DNA from: CAZBUB01 sp964494985
GTDB taxonomy: Bacteria > Desulfobacterota > Desulfovibrionia > Desulfovibrionales > Desulfothermaceae
DNA length: 8,047 bases
Assembly: GCA_964494985.1 (NCBI GenBank)
Contig: CAZBUB010000080.1
Coordinates: forward strand, 1 to 8,047
Direction of reading: 5' to 3'
The translations under genes and the position numbers were made by a program. Below the pieces are notes generated by a model. The model was given only the letters and a program-made list of their open reading frames with translations. It had not been told where the DNA came from and did no database searches. Shown here piece by piece: positions 1 through 7,170 of the stretch. Every line of letters begins with the position of its first letter. Within the stretch, counting starts at the first letter, position 1.

Positions 1-10
1 AGTTTGAAGC

Positions 11-37
11 CGTAGGGGCAGAGCTTGTCTCTGCCCG
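11..37 (+). repeat. Palindromic repeat copy A
   Basis: CCGTA-type flank followed by perfect 8-bp arms GGGCAGAG (16-23) and CTCTGCCC (29-36) around the loop CTTGT. Same orientation as the copies at 46-69, 4221-4247 and 4466-4492. Confidence 0.85.
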
Positions 38-45
38 TGTGGCCC

Positions 46-69
46 AGGGGCAGAGCTTGTCTCTGCCCG
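46..69 (+). repeat. Palindromic repeat copy B
   Basis: Arms and loop identical to copy A (arms 48-55 and 61-68), 32 bp further on in the same orientation. The CCGT flank is lost and only AG precedes the arm, so this copy may be a local duplication of copy A. Confidence 0.85.
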
Positions 70-109
70 TTCTGTGGATCGCACAATACACATCCAGGAT
101 CCCGGTATA

Positions 110-130
110 AGACAAGATCCGCCCCTACGC
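110..130 (-). repeat. Partial palindromic repeat copy C carrying the helicase stop codon
   Basis: The segment GACAAGATCCGCCCCTACG (111-129) matches the loop, second arm and TACG flank of the repeat, but the first arm is missing or degraded. On the minus strand the flank CGTAGGGG contains the in-frame TAG (127-125) that ends the helicase. Confidence 0.7.
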
Positions 131-3100
131 CGGATTCCCAATAACCCGAATCTCCCAACCCTCGTTCTCAATCCCCTCCAGCTCTTCCTTCTGCCCGGGC
201 CAGACACAGGCAATTTTCTTTTCCGGCCAAGCAAGCTCCGCTGTAGCAATCACTCTTCCATCTTCTTGCACATCATACCCCACTTCAGGTGCGGGCCAGC
301 CCTCGTGCCGCATGGTATACAGCATTTCATGCGCCCTGGGGTCGACCAGTGCAAAAGCTTCCTCCCAGGCCTGATCCTGTCCTGCTCCAGCAGACGCAGC
401 ATGAGCTGATGCTTTGTGCTGATCTGAAAAGACTGGCTCCAGCTCAGCATACATGCCCTTTCGCAGTCCCTGGGTGGTCACAAAAACCGGGTGGGGCAAA
501 AATTGGAAGATATTCAGCAGCCGCAGGTAATTGATCCAGCTGCGCTCAAAACCAGATTGCTCTTGAGCCTCTTCGCGATCATCCAGGCAGCAGACAATGC
601 GTACTCCATGTGGATCAGCACTTTGCAAGGCCGCTTTTGGGGCAAAGACAAAGAGCTGGATTGGACCGGACTCCAGGTTGCCGATCAGCCCCTGGTCCAG
701 TTGAGAGGTTATCTCCTGACATACAGAATCCGGAGCTGCCTCAGCCAGCAGCTGGGCCCATGTATCCCGGATGGCCGGATCTTTGGATCCGGTCACGTCC
801 AGCAGGCTCACAGCCTGGGCCAGGGCGTACTTCTGCATGTCCTTGGGGCTGGGAGCAGCCAGATACTGGGCCAGCAAACCAAAGTTATCTCTGGTATGCA
901 GCTCCCGAAATCCCTCCAGGTCCAGCTTGGAGAGAAGCTGCACAAACTGTTTCCGGCCCATACGACTATCTTTGGGATGCAGAAGGTCTGCCGCCCGATC
1001 CGGCTTATTAGAGACCTGGGCATGCACATCCTTCCAGGTCAGACTCCAGACATGAAACCCCTGACTGTAAATCAGAGCCATGCGCTGACGCATGTCCTCT
1101 CCCATGCGGGTGCGGTGGAAGGCCAGTCCATCGGTGTAAATTGCCACAGGCTTGCCTTCCTGCCTGCTCCGGGCCGGCCAGATGACAAAGTCGGCCCGGC
1201 TGGGAACCATTGCTCCGTGGGCAGCTCCCAGCTCCACCTGTGGCTCCAGCTCATAGGCCTGATCCCCTATGCGCAGGAAATTCCCTGGCTTGCCCCGGAT
1301 GACTTCCTTGCGCAGGTCCACGGTCCAGCCTTGGCGCTTCACACTCTGCAATCCTTCCAGAAACAGGACTTCCAGCTCGCTCTCGCTTAGACCGTCCACG
1401 CGGATGTTTTGCAGATTAGGAACCTGACGCAGGGTGTCCCGGCGCCCCACAATCATGGACAGTATATCCATGGCAGTTTGCCTGGAAGTGGTGGGCATGG
1501 AGTAGCTGTTCCGGTAAGCCAACAGACAATTGTAGCAACCGTCCCTACCTGGATCCTTTTGGCAGATGCATGTATTAAGCGTGTCCAAAGCCTTGTCCAG
1601 AACTGTGAGCATGGTTTCCGAGCGCATGAGCTGCTTCAGAAAGCCGGTCCCCCCAGGCACAGTATCAAACAGGACCAGGTATTGCTTGCGCAAGGAGGAG
1701 TCTGGCACAGGCTCCTGACTGACCGTGGTCTGCAGGTGATCGATGGCATAGGCCGAGCCTCCGAAATGGTGGCGCAGGCCCAGCTGCAGGGCTGCCACAA
1801 AAGAATCCAGTCTTCGCTTGGAGGCCTCGTGCCCGGTCACCGGGAGCAGGATCTTGATCGCTTCAGATGTAAATTCCCGGTACAAAAACACGCTGCGCAC
1901 AAAATTTGCGTCGCTTTCCTTGTTCCTGGCCGGGCAGCCATAGGCGTGCTCAATTTTTCCATTTTCCTTTTGCACCTTGCCGCAGTGCCGGCAAAGGACA
2001 AAGCCTGGTCGTTCCACCTCTTCCCCGGCCACTTGCAGAGGATGCCCGTTCTGGCCCTGGGCGCCGAAGTTGATATCCCGGAATGTGGCCTTGGAAATAA
2101 ACTCAAACCCAAAAGGGCACTGTGGGTCGTCAATCTGATAGGCATCCTGGATGCTGTCCGGTTCCACATCCACCAGGAGCTGGGTGGTATAGAAGGTTGG
2201 CTCCCGCTCATCTGCATCGTCCATAATCCTGCTGGCCCAGTCCGGTGTGTTGGCCATGACTTGACGCAGGCGGACCAGATCCTGCTTGCGGCCCTGGTCC
2301 GACCACAGCGGACTGCCACAGCGGGGGCAAACAGCGTGCTCCTTGGCTGTGGCCTCAGACTCTGAGTGGGGACAGTTGGCGCACAGCCTCCAGGTTTCCA
2401 CACTGGCCTGCCTTAAATCAATGCGGTCCACTTCAACTCGCCGGCCTTCAGCATAAAACCGGTTGCCCGGGGCCAGCTCCCGCAGTCCGCTGCCGGCCGG
2501 ACGCTCATATTCAAAGCTGAAAGTCTCAAAGGCGCTCTGGCCTTTTTGCTGCATGCTTCGTTTGCGATAGATGATGGACTTGAGCTGGATGCCCTGCTCA
2601 GGAAAGGCGTAGTTGGGAAGCAAACCTTCGTCGGTCAGGAAGTTATAGGTGTCTTTGGCATTGATGTTTCGGATCAAGGCCATAAGCCCGGAGCGTTCCT
2701 GACGCAGCTCCTCCATTTCCTGTTCATAATTTTTGTCCTTGGCCGGACTGTTTTCCCGGCGCTTGATCTCCCGATACAAGCGATCCACCTGGTTCTTCAA
2801 GCTCTTACGCTCCCGGAGCAGCTCATGGAGGCGAACGATGATCCGGTAGGTGAGTCCAGGCGTATCCTGGCTGTCTCCCCACACAAAGTGTTCCAGATGC
2901 TTGATGGAGCTCTGACTCAGCTCTTTGGCAAACAAGGCGCAAAAGCTTTGAAACAGCTCGCTTTGATGCCCATGAACATAATGGATAAAATTGTGGGGAA
3001 AGACAGTGTTCTCGTCTCGCTGGAGCGTTTCCAGGACCGTGCCCAGACGGTTTGGCACAGGATCTGCCTGGGCTGTAGTCTGGATCCAGCAGTCCAGACA

Positions 3101-6100
3101 AAAGGCAGTGTATTGGCGCTCTAAAACAGCCGAAGCGTCCAGAAACACACCCGGGGGATGAACCTGGCCGGCGATCATCTCCAGTGGACTAGCAAAGAAG
3201 TACAGGTCATGGGCCTGGCCTGCGGCCACGGTCAGATTCAGTCCATTGCCGTTCTTGCGGCCTGAGCGGCCGATGCGCTGGATATAGTTGGCCTGGGTGG
3301 GCGGAACCGAGCACTGCAAGGTGGTGGACAGATCCCCGATGTCGATGCCCATTTCCAGGGTAGGCGTGCTGGACAGGAGATTTGGATACCAAGGCTTTCG
3401 CAATTCGTCCTGGGCCTTGAACTTACGTTCCAGTTCTTCCCGGGTATCTCGATCCAGGAGTCCGGTGTGCTCTTTGGCCACCAGCCGGGCAATCTTGCCC
3501 TGGCTGTACAGGCGGCCATAGTAATCCAGTTCTTGACTGTCCGGGGCATACTGCCCTTTACACCCCCTTCGCAGGCAGGACATGCCTTCCATGATCTCTT
3601 GATCAGAGGCGGCTCCGGAAATCGCATGACCGCACTTTGAGCACCGGTATTGCAAGACCTGGCTGGTGACCAGCAGGCTGTCCGGTTCCAGGCCGTAAAT
3701 ATGGTGTCCATCCTGGAACTGATCCCGGATCAGGCCGTAATCTTCCAGGCAAGAAAAGACCAGCCCATAAAACCGCTGCACAAGCGTAGTCTGTTGCAGG
3801 GCCAAATCAGGGAAGTGGCGGCAGGCCCACCACTCAAACCAGGATGATCTGCTCCCACTGCGGGTCAGCTGAGGAAAGCGCTCGGTCCCCGGTTTGCTGG
3901 TCACAAATCCAGGGGTTCTGGTCTTGGGGCCAAAGTTGGGCATCCAGGGTTTGTGCTTTTGGCTCAGGAGAAAAACTTTACCCCAGTTGCGGAGGTAGTT
4001 TTCCAGATCCGGATCAAAGATCCCGCCCATGGCTTTCATTTGAATGATCAGGCCTAAGAGGAAAGAGAAGAGAGTGCTTTCTATGTTTGGCAGGACTCCG
4101 GTGTCCTGGTGCGGGCGGACACAAGGTCCGCCCCTACGGGCATGATCAGGGCCTGGGTATTGATTCAACCCTGCAAAATTCCTGAGATCAGGTATGGCAC
4201 CGCAGGAGCCGCTGTAGGGGCCGTAGGGGCAGAGCTTGTCTCTGCCCTTATCTCTGTCCATGTCTCTGCCCGTTTGCTGAATCCCTAGTTGGAACCCAAT
4301 CCCATTGCGTTGCCCCAATCCAATCGGGCGGATACAAGATCCGCCCCTACGGATTATTTCCACGTCGGGGTGCTGCCGCGGGCGAACACAAGGTTCGCCC
4401 CTACGGCTTCTATCCACATCGAGGTGGTCCCGTGGGTTATGATCTATCCCCAAATTTGGTTGGTGCCGTAGGGGCAGACTTTGTGTCTGCCCAGATGTCT
4501 GCCCGCTGCGTGTCTCCCCGTATCCTTCGGGCCTTTGTCCATTTGTGAATGCAGTGCGCAGCTCCTCCAGCTCGTTGGGCAGCATCTGGCCCAGCTGTTC
4601 TACCGCTTGGCCCAGCTTCTCTGGGTTCGGCCTGATAACCGAGGCCCTGGACTTCTCCAGGGTTCGGCCGATGCGGCTGTTAAATCCGTATTCTGATATG
4701 GTCTCAAAGCGCAGGCGGCGGTTGATCAGATTGCCCAGATCAGACTTGGCAGGCAGATGGTCGTGTTGTTCCAAATGCTCCACATCCGGATGCCAGTTCA
4801 GGTTTGGAGGCAAAAAGGTGGCGACAAATGTCTCCCGGTCCATGCGGCTTTGCCAGTATTCGGGCATTTCCGCTGCTACCCGGGCCAGGCTGTGCCCCTC
4901 GGCCTGATCCTGCACATACTGCTGTAAGGCGGCCCGAAAGGTGAAGCGGTAGGTTCTGGCCCCGAAGAATCCTGCCCGGTGGGCGGCGTCCTGGACATTG
5001 TCCGAAAAGGTGATGCATTTGGGATCGCTATTGTATCTGGAGGCCATGAGCTGGCCAATCATCACGCTGGTCAGACTGGCCGAGCGGGAGCCCAGCAAAG
5101 TCAGGCTGTTGTGAGCCCCGCAGGAAGGGCAATTCTGACTGGCGGCTTCCGGGACTAGAACCGGAATCAGGCCGCTTTGCCCGCATCCCGCACATTCCCC
5201 GGAAGATTTGCGGCCCAGATTCATGCATTGAGGACACAGCCCCATGCGGTGCCCTGGGAAGTCGGAGCTCTGATTTGGAGGCTCTTCCTCAGGGAACATG
5301 GAGGTCAGGCGCTGGGAGGGCTTTTTGCTGAAGTAATCCACATAAATGCTTTTCAGGTCCGTTTGCAGGGTGCTCCCATGCAGGGGCAGACGCCCGATCC
5401 ATCCGGTCTGCCCGCATTCCCGGCAATGCAACACAGGCAGGTGATGCTTGCGCTGCTCCTCAGTCAGGTCATCGGCAAAGCTGAGCTCAGGCCGTTGGTC
5501 TACAGAGCAGACCATACGCCGCATCTCCCGGTACCAGCGCTGGACCCGGACCTGGACCAAAGGCCATGTTTGGCCCTCTTCTACTCTCTTGGCCTCTGAG
5601 ATACAGGCCAGCAGGCTGCTGAGCAGCAGTCCAGCATACTCCGGGCCGCGGTTCTTCAGCTGGGATGAGGCCTCGGCCAGCTCGCTGATAATATCCTGTA
5701 CCCTGCGTACCCGGCCATCCATGACCCGCAGCAGATTGTGCACCAGCACGTGGCCCTTCAAGGCCTTGCCCAATTCCACCCTCCAGGCAGGATCCTCAGC
5801 CCCTGGATTCATCTCCATCCCGGTCCAGAGCCGGATCTGTTGGCTCAGATAGTCCTGGGCAGTTTTATAGCTCTCCGGAGACAGGGCTTGATGAGAATCC
5901 GGAATGTCCATGTATCGAATGAGCTGCCCGTGCAGGAAATCTTCAGCCCTCTGAGGGTATTCAGTGATCACGGAGTCCTGGTCGAATGCTTCGCCAAAAA
6001 CCTGCTGGGCATAGACAATCAATCGGACCCGGGAATCTGCGTCCCCCAGAGTGGCTGAGGTCCCAACAGGGCAGAGATGGCCTTTGGGAGTGCCCAGCCT

Positions 6101-6844
6101 GGCTTTGAGTCTGCGTAGCAAACAGGCCAGGTCCGTGCCCTGAGCTCCGTCAAAAGTGTGCAGCTCGTCCACCACCACAAAGCGAAGAGTTTCTGGTCCA
6201 TTTTGAGACCATAGCTGGGCATCCCTGGACCGGACCAGGAGGTAGTCCAGCATCTTGTAGTTGGTGAGCAAGATGTCAGGTGGGCTCTGGCGCAAAATAT
6301 CCTTATCCGTGACAATGGAGTCCTCGGTCATGCTGGAGCAGGACTCCGCAGTCTGCTGCCCGATAAACAGGCCGGCTGTGATTTTGCCATGCAGGCTGGG
6401 GGTGCGCCAGATGGTTTTGGCCAAACGCTCGGCCTGGTCATAGGCCAGTGCGTTCATGGGATAGATAATAATGGCCTTGATCCCGGGCTGATCTGAAATG
6501 CGACAGTGCTCCAGGATGGGCTGGGTGAAGCACTCTGTCTTGCCCGATCCTGTCCCGGATGAAATCAGGGTAGGCAAGGAATCTGGCCCGCTGATGCGGG
6601 CAAAAGCCAGCTCCTGGTGCAGATGCGGGGTAAACCCTAAGGGGATCTCTGGGAAAAACTCCCGGCTTCTCCCTTTTTGAAAGGGAAGCTGCAGGGATAT
6701 GTACGGGCCTTTATTTAAGGCTCCATCCCGGTCCAGGAACCGATCCAGCATGCCGTGGAAAAAGGGATTGGTGGAATAAAAGGTAGTGGCTAGAAAGTCT
6801 TTGAGACCTTGATCGATCTGCTGGGAGAGGATGGATGGGATCAT
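125..6844 (-). CDS. Very large DEAD-box helicase with DUF1998 region (DruE/MrfA-like)
   Basis: Predicted cytoplasmic ATP-dependent DNA helicase of 2239 aa. Seen: Walker A SGTGSGKT (residues 96-103), YPMNALAYDQ (128-137), DELH (226-229), TSATL (262-266), FSDN (613-616), TPTLEMGID (1160-1168) and QRIGRSGR (1189-1196). Cys pairs lie at 474/477, 537/540, 551/554, 572/575, 1068/1071, 1488/1491, 1506/1509 and 1618/1621. FDTVPGGTGF (1726-1735) and a four-Cys motif (C1759, C1761, C1770, C1773) match the DUF1998/MrfA end. Residues 1336-1390 look like coiled coil. A C-terminal stretch with D1885, D1905 and H1910 resembles a Vsr/DUF559-like fold. Family knowledge: MrfA repairs DNA, and DruE is the hallmark of Druantia anti-phage systems; the size and single-chain layout fit DruE better. 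Odd: residues about 775-915 are encoded by hairpin repeats. The start at 6844 gives the expected family N-terminus but has no strong ribosome binding site. Helicase call is firm; DruE assignment is moderate. Confidence 0.88.
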   Translation of the reverse strand: MIPSILSQQIDQGLKDFLATTFYSTNPFFHGMLDRFLDRDGALNKGPYISLQLPFQKGRSREFFPEIPLGFTPHLHQELAFARISGPDSLPTLISSGTGSGKTECFTQPILEHCRISDQPGIKAIIIYPMNALAYDQAERLAKTIWRTPSLHGKITAGLFIGQQTAESCSSMTEDSIVTDKDILRQSPPDILLTNYKMLDYLLVRSRDAQLWSQNGPETLRFVVVDELHTFDGAQGTDLACLLRRLKARLGTPKGHLCPVGTSATLGDADSRVRLIVYAQQVFGEAFDQDSVITEYPQRAEDFLHGQLIRYMDIPDSHQALSPESYKTAQDYLSQQIRLWTGMEMNPGAEDPAWRVELGKALKGHVLVHNLLRVMDGRVRRVQDIISELAEASSQLKNRGPEYAGLLLSSLLACISEAKRVEEGQTWPLVQVRVQRWYREMRRMVCSVDQRPELSFADDLTEEQRKHHLPVLHCRECGQTGWIGRLPLHGSTLQTDLKSIYVDYFSKKPSQRLTSMFPEEEPPNQSSDFPGHRMGLCPQCMNLGRKSSGECAGCGQSGLIPVLVPEAASQNCPSCGAHNSLTLLGSRSASLTSVMIGQLMASRYNSDPKCITFSDNVQDAAHRAGFFGARTYRFTFRAALQQYVQDQAEGHSLARVAAEMPEYWQSRMDRETFVATFLPPNLNWHPDVEHLEQHDHLPAKSDLGNLINRRLRFETISEYGFNSRIGRTLEKSRASVIRPNPEKLGQAVEQLGQMLPNELEELRTAFTNGQRPEGYGETRSGQTSGQTQSLPLRHQPNLGIDHNPRDHLDVDRSRRGEPCVRPRQHPDVEIIRRGGSCIRPIGLGQRNGIGFQLGIQQTGRDMDRDKGRDKLCPYGPYSGSCGAIPDLRNFAGLNQYPGPDHARRGGPCVRPHQDTGVLPNIESTLFSFLLGLIIQMKAMGGIFDPDLENYLRNWGKVFLLSQKHKPWMPNFGPKTRTPGFVTSKPGTERFPQLTRSGSRSSWFEWWACRHFPDLALQQTTLVQRFYGLVFSCLEDYGLIRDQFQDGHHIYGLEPDSLLVTSQVLQYRCSKCGHAISGAASDQEIMEGMSCLRRGCKGQYAPDSQELDYYGRLYSQGKIARLVAKEHTGLLDRDTREELERKFKAQDELRKPWYPNLLSSTPTLEMGIDIGDLSTTLQCSVPPTQANYIQRIGRSGRKNGNGLNLTVAAGQAHDLYFFASPLEMIAGQVHPPGVFLDASAVLERQYTAFCLDCWIQTTAQADPVPNRLGTVLETLQRDENTVFPHNFIHYVHGHQSELFQSFCALFAKELSQSSIKHLEHFVWGDSQDTPGLTYRIIVRLHELLRERKSLKNQVDRLYREIKRRENSPAKDKNYEQEMEELRQERSGLMALIRNINAKDTYNFLTDEGLLPNYAFPEQGIQLKSIIYRKRSMQQKGQSAFETFSFEYERPAGSGLRELAPGNRFYAEGRRVEVDRIDLRQASVETWRLCANCPHSESEATAKEHAVCPRCGSPLWSDQGRKQDLVRLRQVMANTPDWASRIMDDADEREPTFYTTQLLVDVEPDSIQDAYQIDDPQCPFGFEFISKATFRDINFGAQGQNGHPLQVAGEEVERPGFVLCRHCGKVQKENGKIEHAYGCPARNKESDANFVRSVFLYREFTSEAIKILLPVTGHEASKRRLDSFVAALQLGLRHHFGGSAYAIDHLQTTVSQEPVPDSSLRKQYLVLFDTVPGGTGFLKQLMRSETMLTVLDKALDTLNTCICQKDPGRDGCYNCLLAYRNSYSMPTTSRQTAMDILSMIVGRRDTLRQVPNLQNIRVDGLSESELEVLFLEGLQSVKRQGWTVDLRKEVIRGKPGNFLRIGDQAYELEPQVELGAAHGAMVPSRADFVIWPARSRQEGKPVAIYTDGLAFHRTRMGEDMRQRMALIYSQGFHVWSLTWKDVHAQVSNKPDRAADLLHPKDSRMGRKQFVQLLSKLDLEGFRELHTRDNFGLLAQYLAAPSPKDMQKYALAQAVSLLDVTGSKDPAIRDTWAQLLAEAAPDSVCQEITSQLDQGLIGNLESGPIQLFVFAPKAALQSADPHGVRIVCCLDDREEAQEQSGFERSWINYLRLLNIFQFLPHPVFVTTQGLRKGMYAELEPVFSDQHKASAHAASAGAGQDQAWEEAFALVDPRAHEMLYTMRHEGWPAPEVGYDVQEDGRVIATAELAWPEKKIACVWPGQKEELEGIENEGWEIRVIGNPA
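4113..4139 (-). repeat. Palindromic repeat copy D
   Basis: Plus-strand arms GGGCGGAC (4113-4120) and GTCCGCCC (4126-4133), loop ACAAG, then CTACGG. On the coding strand it gives RRGGPCVRP (residues 903-911). Confidence 0.9.
4221..4247 (+). repeat. Palindromic repeat copy E
   Basis: Arms GGGCAGAG (4227-4234) and CTCTGCCC (4240-4247) around CTTGT, preceded by CCGTAG. This is the opposite orientation to copy D. Translated from the coding strand it gives GRDKLCPYG. Confidence 0.9.
4235..4270 (-). repeat. Three degenerate 12-bp tandem arm repeats
   Basis: Reading the coding strand, GGCAGAGACATG, GACAGAGATAAG and GGCAGAGACAAG follow each other directly. They encode GRDM, DRDK and GRDK. They look like stepwise duplication of one arm plus loop of copy E. 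Confidence 0.75.
4326..4352 (-). repeat. Palindromic repeat copy F
   Basis: Arms GGGCGGAT (4326-4333) and ATCCGCCC (4339-4346), loop ACAAG, flank CTACGG. Coding-strand product RRGGSCIRP (residues 832-840). Confidence 0.9.
4380..4406 (-). repeat. Palindromic repeat copy G
   Basis: Arms GGGCGAAC (4380-4387) and GTTCGCCC (4393-4400), loop ACAAG, flank CTACGG. The arm differs from copies D and F at paired positions on both sides. Coding-strand product RRGEPCVRP (residues 814-822). Confidence 0.9.
4466..4492 (+). repeat. Palindromic repeat copy H
   Basis: CCGTAG, then arms GGGCAGAC (4472-4479) and GTCTGCCC (4485-4492) around TTTGT. It encodes GQTQSLPLR on the coding strand (residues 785-793), using a different frame of the repeat from copies D to G. 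Confidence 0.9.
4481..4504 (-). repeat. 12-bp tandem arm duplication next to copy H
   Basis: On the coding strand GGGCAGACATCT is followed directly by GGGCAGACACAA, giving GQTS then GQTQ. This is the same arm-plus-loop expansion seen beside copy E, on the same side of the hairpin. Confidence 0.65.
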
Positions 6845-6871
6845 AAGAAATCTTTACTACAACATTTTAAA

Positions 6872-7170
6872 TTACTTCAAAGACTCTCTGATTTTGTTCG
6901 GATCTTGACGCATGTCAAGTATTCTATATACGAGAACATCATTTTTGTTCTCAAGCCGATAATAGATCGCGTATGGAAATCTCTTAGCCAGCATGCGATA
7001 GAGTCCGAAATGCTGTGGATGAGTTCCAGCATAAAGTCTTAATGAATCGATATCAGAAAAAAAAGTGAATCATAAAAATATTCCCCCAGACCTTCTCCTT
7101 GCCTCTCATAAAATATTCGGCCTGCATACAGATCTTCTATTGCGGAAGAAAGCAGTTTGATGGTCTTCAT
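6872..7170 (-). pseudogene. RelE/ParE-family toxin, frameshifted
   Basis: The ATG at 7170 overlaps the antitoxin stop as ATGA, suggesting translational coupling. The first frame runs 43 aa (MKTIKLLSSAIEDLYAGRIF..., stop at 7039-7041). From the run of eight T on the coding strand, another frame continues the family pattern: SDIDSLRLYAGTHPQHFG, then YRMLAKRFPYAIYYRLENK, ending ...ILDMRQDPNKIRESLK at TAA 6872-6874. One added base in the run would restore a 99-aa protein, the usual size of these mRNA interferase or gyrase-poisoning toxins. The KRFPYAIYYR and DMRQDP segments are typical of the family. The change may be a true disabling mutation, a sequencing error in the homopolymer, or a slippage site. 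Which of RelE or ParE activity it had cannot be told from sequence. Confidence 0.82.
7057..7064. other. Eight-A homopolymer at the toxin frameshift
   Basis: Eight consecutive A on the plus strand (T on the coding strand) mark the exact place where the toxin reading frame switches. Runs of this length are prone to replication and transcription slippage and to sequencing indels. Confidence 0.8.

Larger units (their letters stand above)
1..124. other. Downstream flank of the helicase gene; repeats, no gene seen
   Basis: This stretch follows the helicase stop codon. It holds two full hairpin repeats (11-37 and 46-69) and a non-repeat spacer. No separate gene is visible. On the minus strand the helicase frame stays open past the TAG to the window edge (41 codons), but those codons are mostly repeat-derived, so I do not call them coding. 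The hairpins could slow or stop transcription but have no U-tract. Confidence 0.6.
4326..4433 (-). repeat. 54-bp tandem repeat, two copies, encoding an 18-residue repeat
   Basis: 4326-4379 and 4380-4433 each consist of one hairpin plus a similar 27-bp spacer (TTCCACGTCGGGGTG versus ATCCACATCGAGGTG). Because 54 is a multiple of three, the protein repeats in register: HLDVDRSRRGEPCVRPRQ, then HPDVEIIRRGGSCIRPIG (residues 807-842). A looser third match ends at residue 913 with ARRGGPCVRPHQ. Confidence 0.75.
4105..4520 (-). repeat. Intragenic cluster of palindromic repeats inside the helicase ORF
   Basis: About 415 bp holds five full hairpin repeats in both orientations, plus partial arms, and stays open in the helicase frame. 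It encodes roughly residues 775-915, rich in Arg, Gly, Pro, Asp and Gln and low in hydrophobics, unlike the sequence on either side. It lies between the FSDN segment and the TPTLEMGID motif of the second motor domain, a region where this family carries long variable insertions. The exact borders are estimates. Confidence 0.85.

Noticed and set aside
11..69. Tandem hairpins as the helicase terminator
   Set aside because: The same hairpins occur inside the coding region, where they evidently do not need to stop transcription, and none is followed by a T-run.
491..2365. Long plus-strand open frames (299 aa at 491-1390 and 318 aa at 1409-2365)
   Set aside because: They lie opposite the helicase gene, show no family motifs, and have compositions expected of antisense shadows of a GC-rich gene. 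The minus-strand product has recognisable motifs throughout.
4113..4505. Possible CRISPR array
   Set aside because: The repeats occur in both orientations, differ in arm sequence, and are separated by irregular, partly similar spacers. They also lie within a coding frame, and no cas gene is visible.
4105..4520. Insertion sequence or MITE splitting the helicase into two genes
   Set aside because: No stop codon or frame change occurs, there are no outer terminal inverted repeats or clear target duplication, and motor motifs on both sides stay in one frame. It is treated as an in-frame repeat cluster.
6809..7042. Plus-strand 77-aa open frame
   Set aside because: It is antisense to the toxin remnant and the helicase start and has no independent support.
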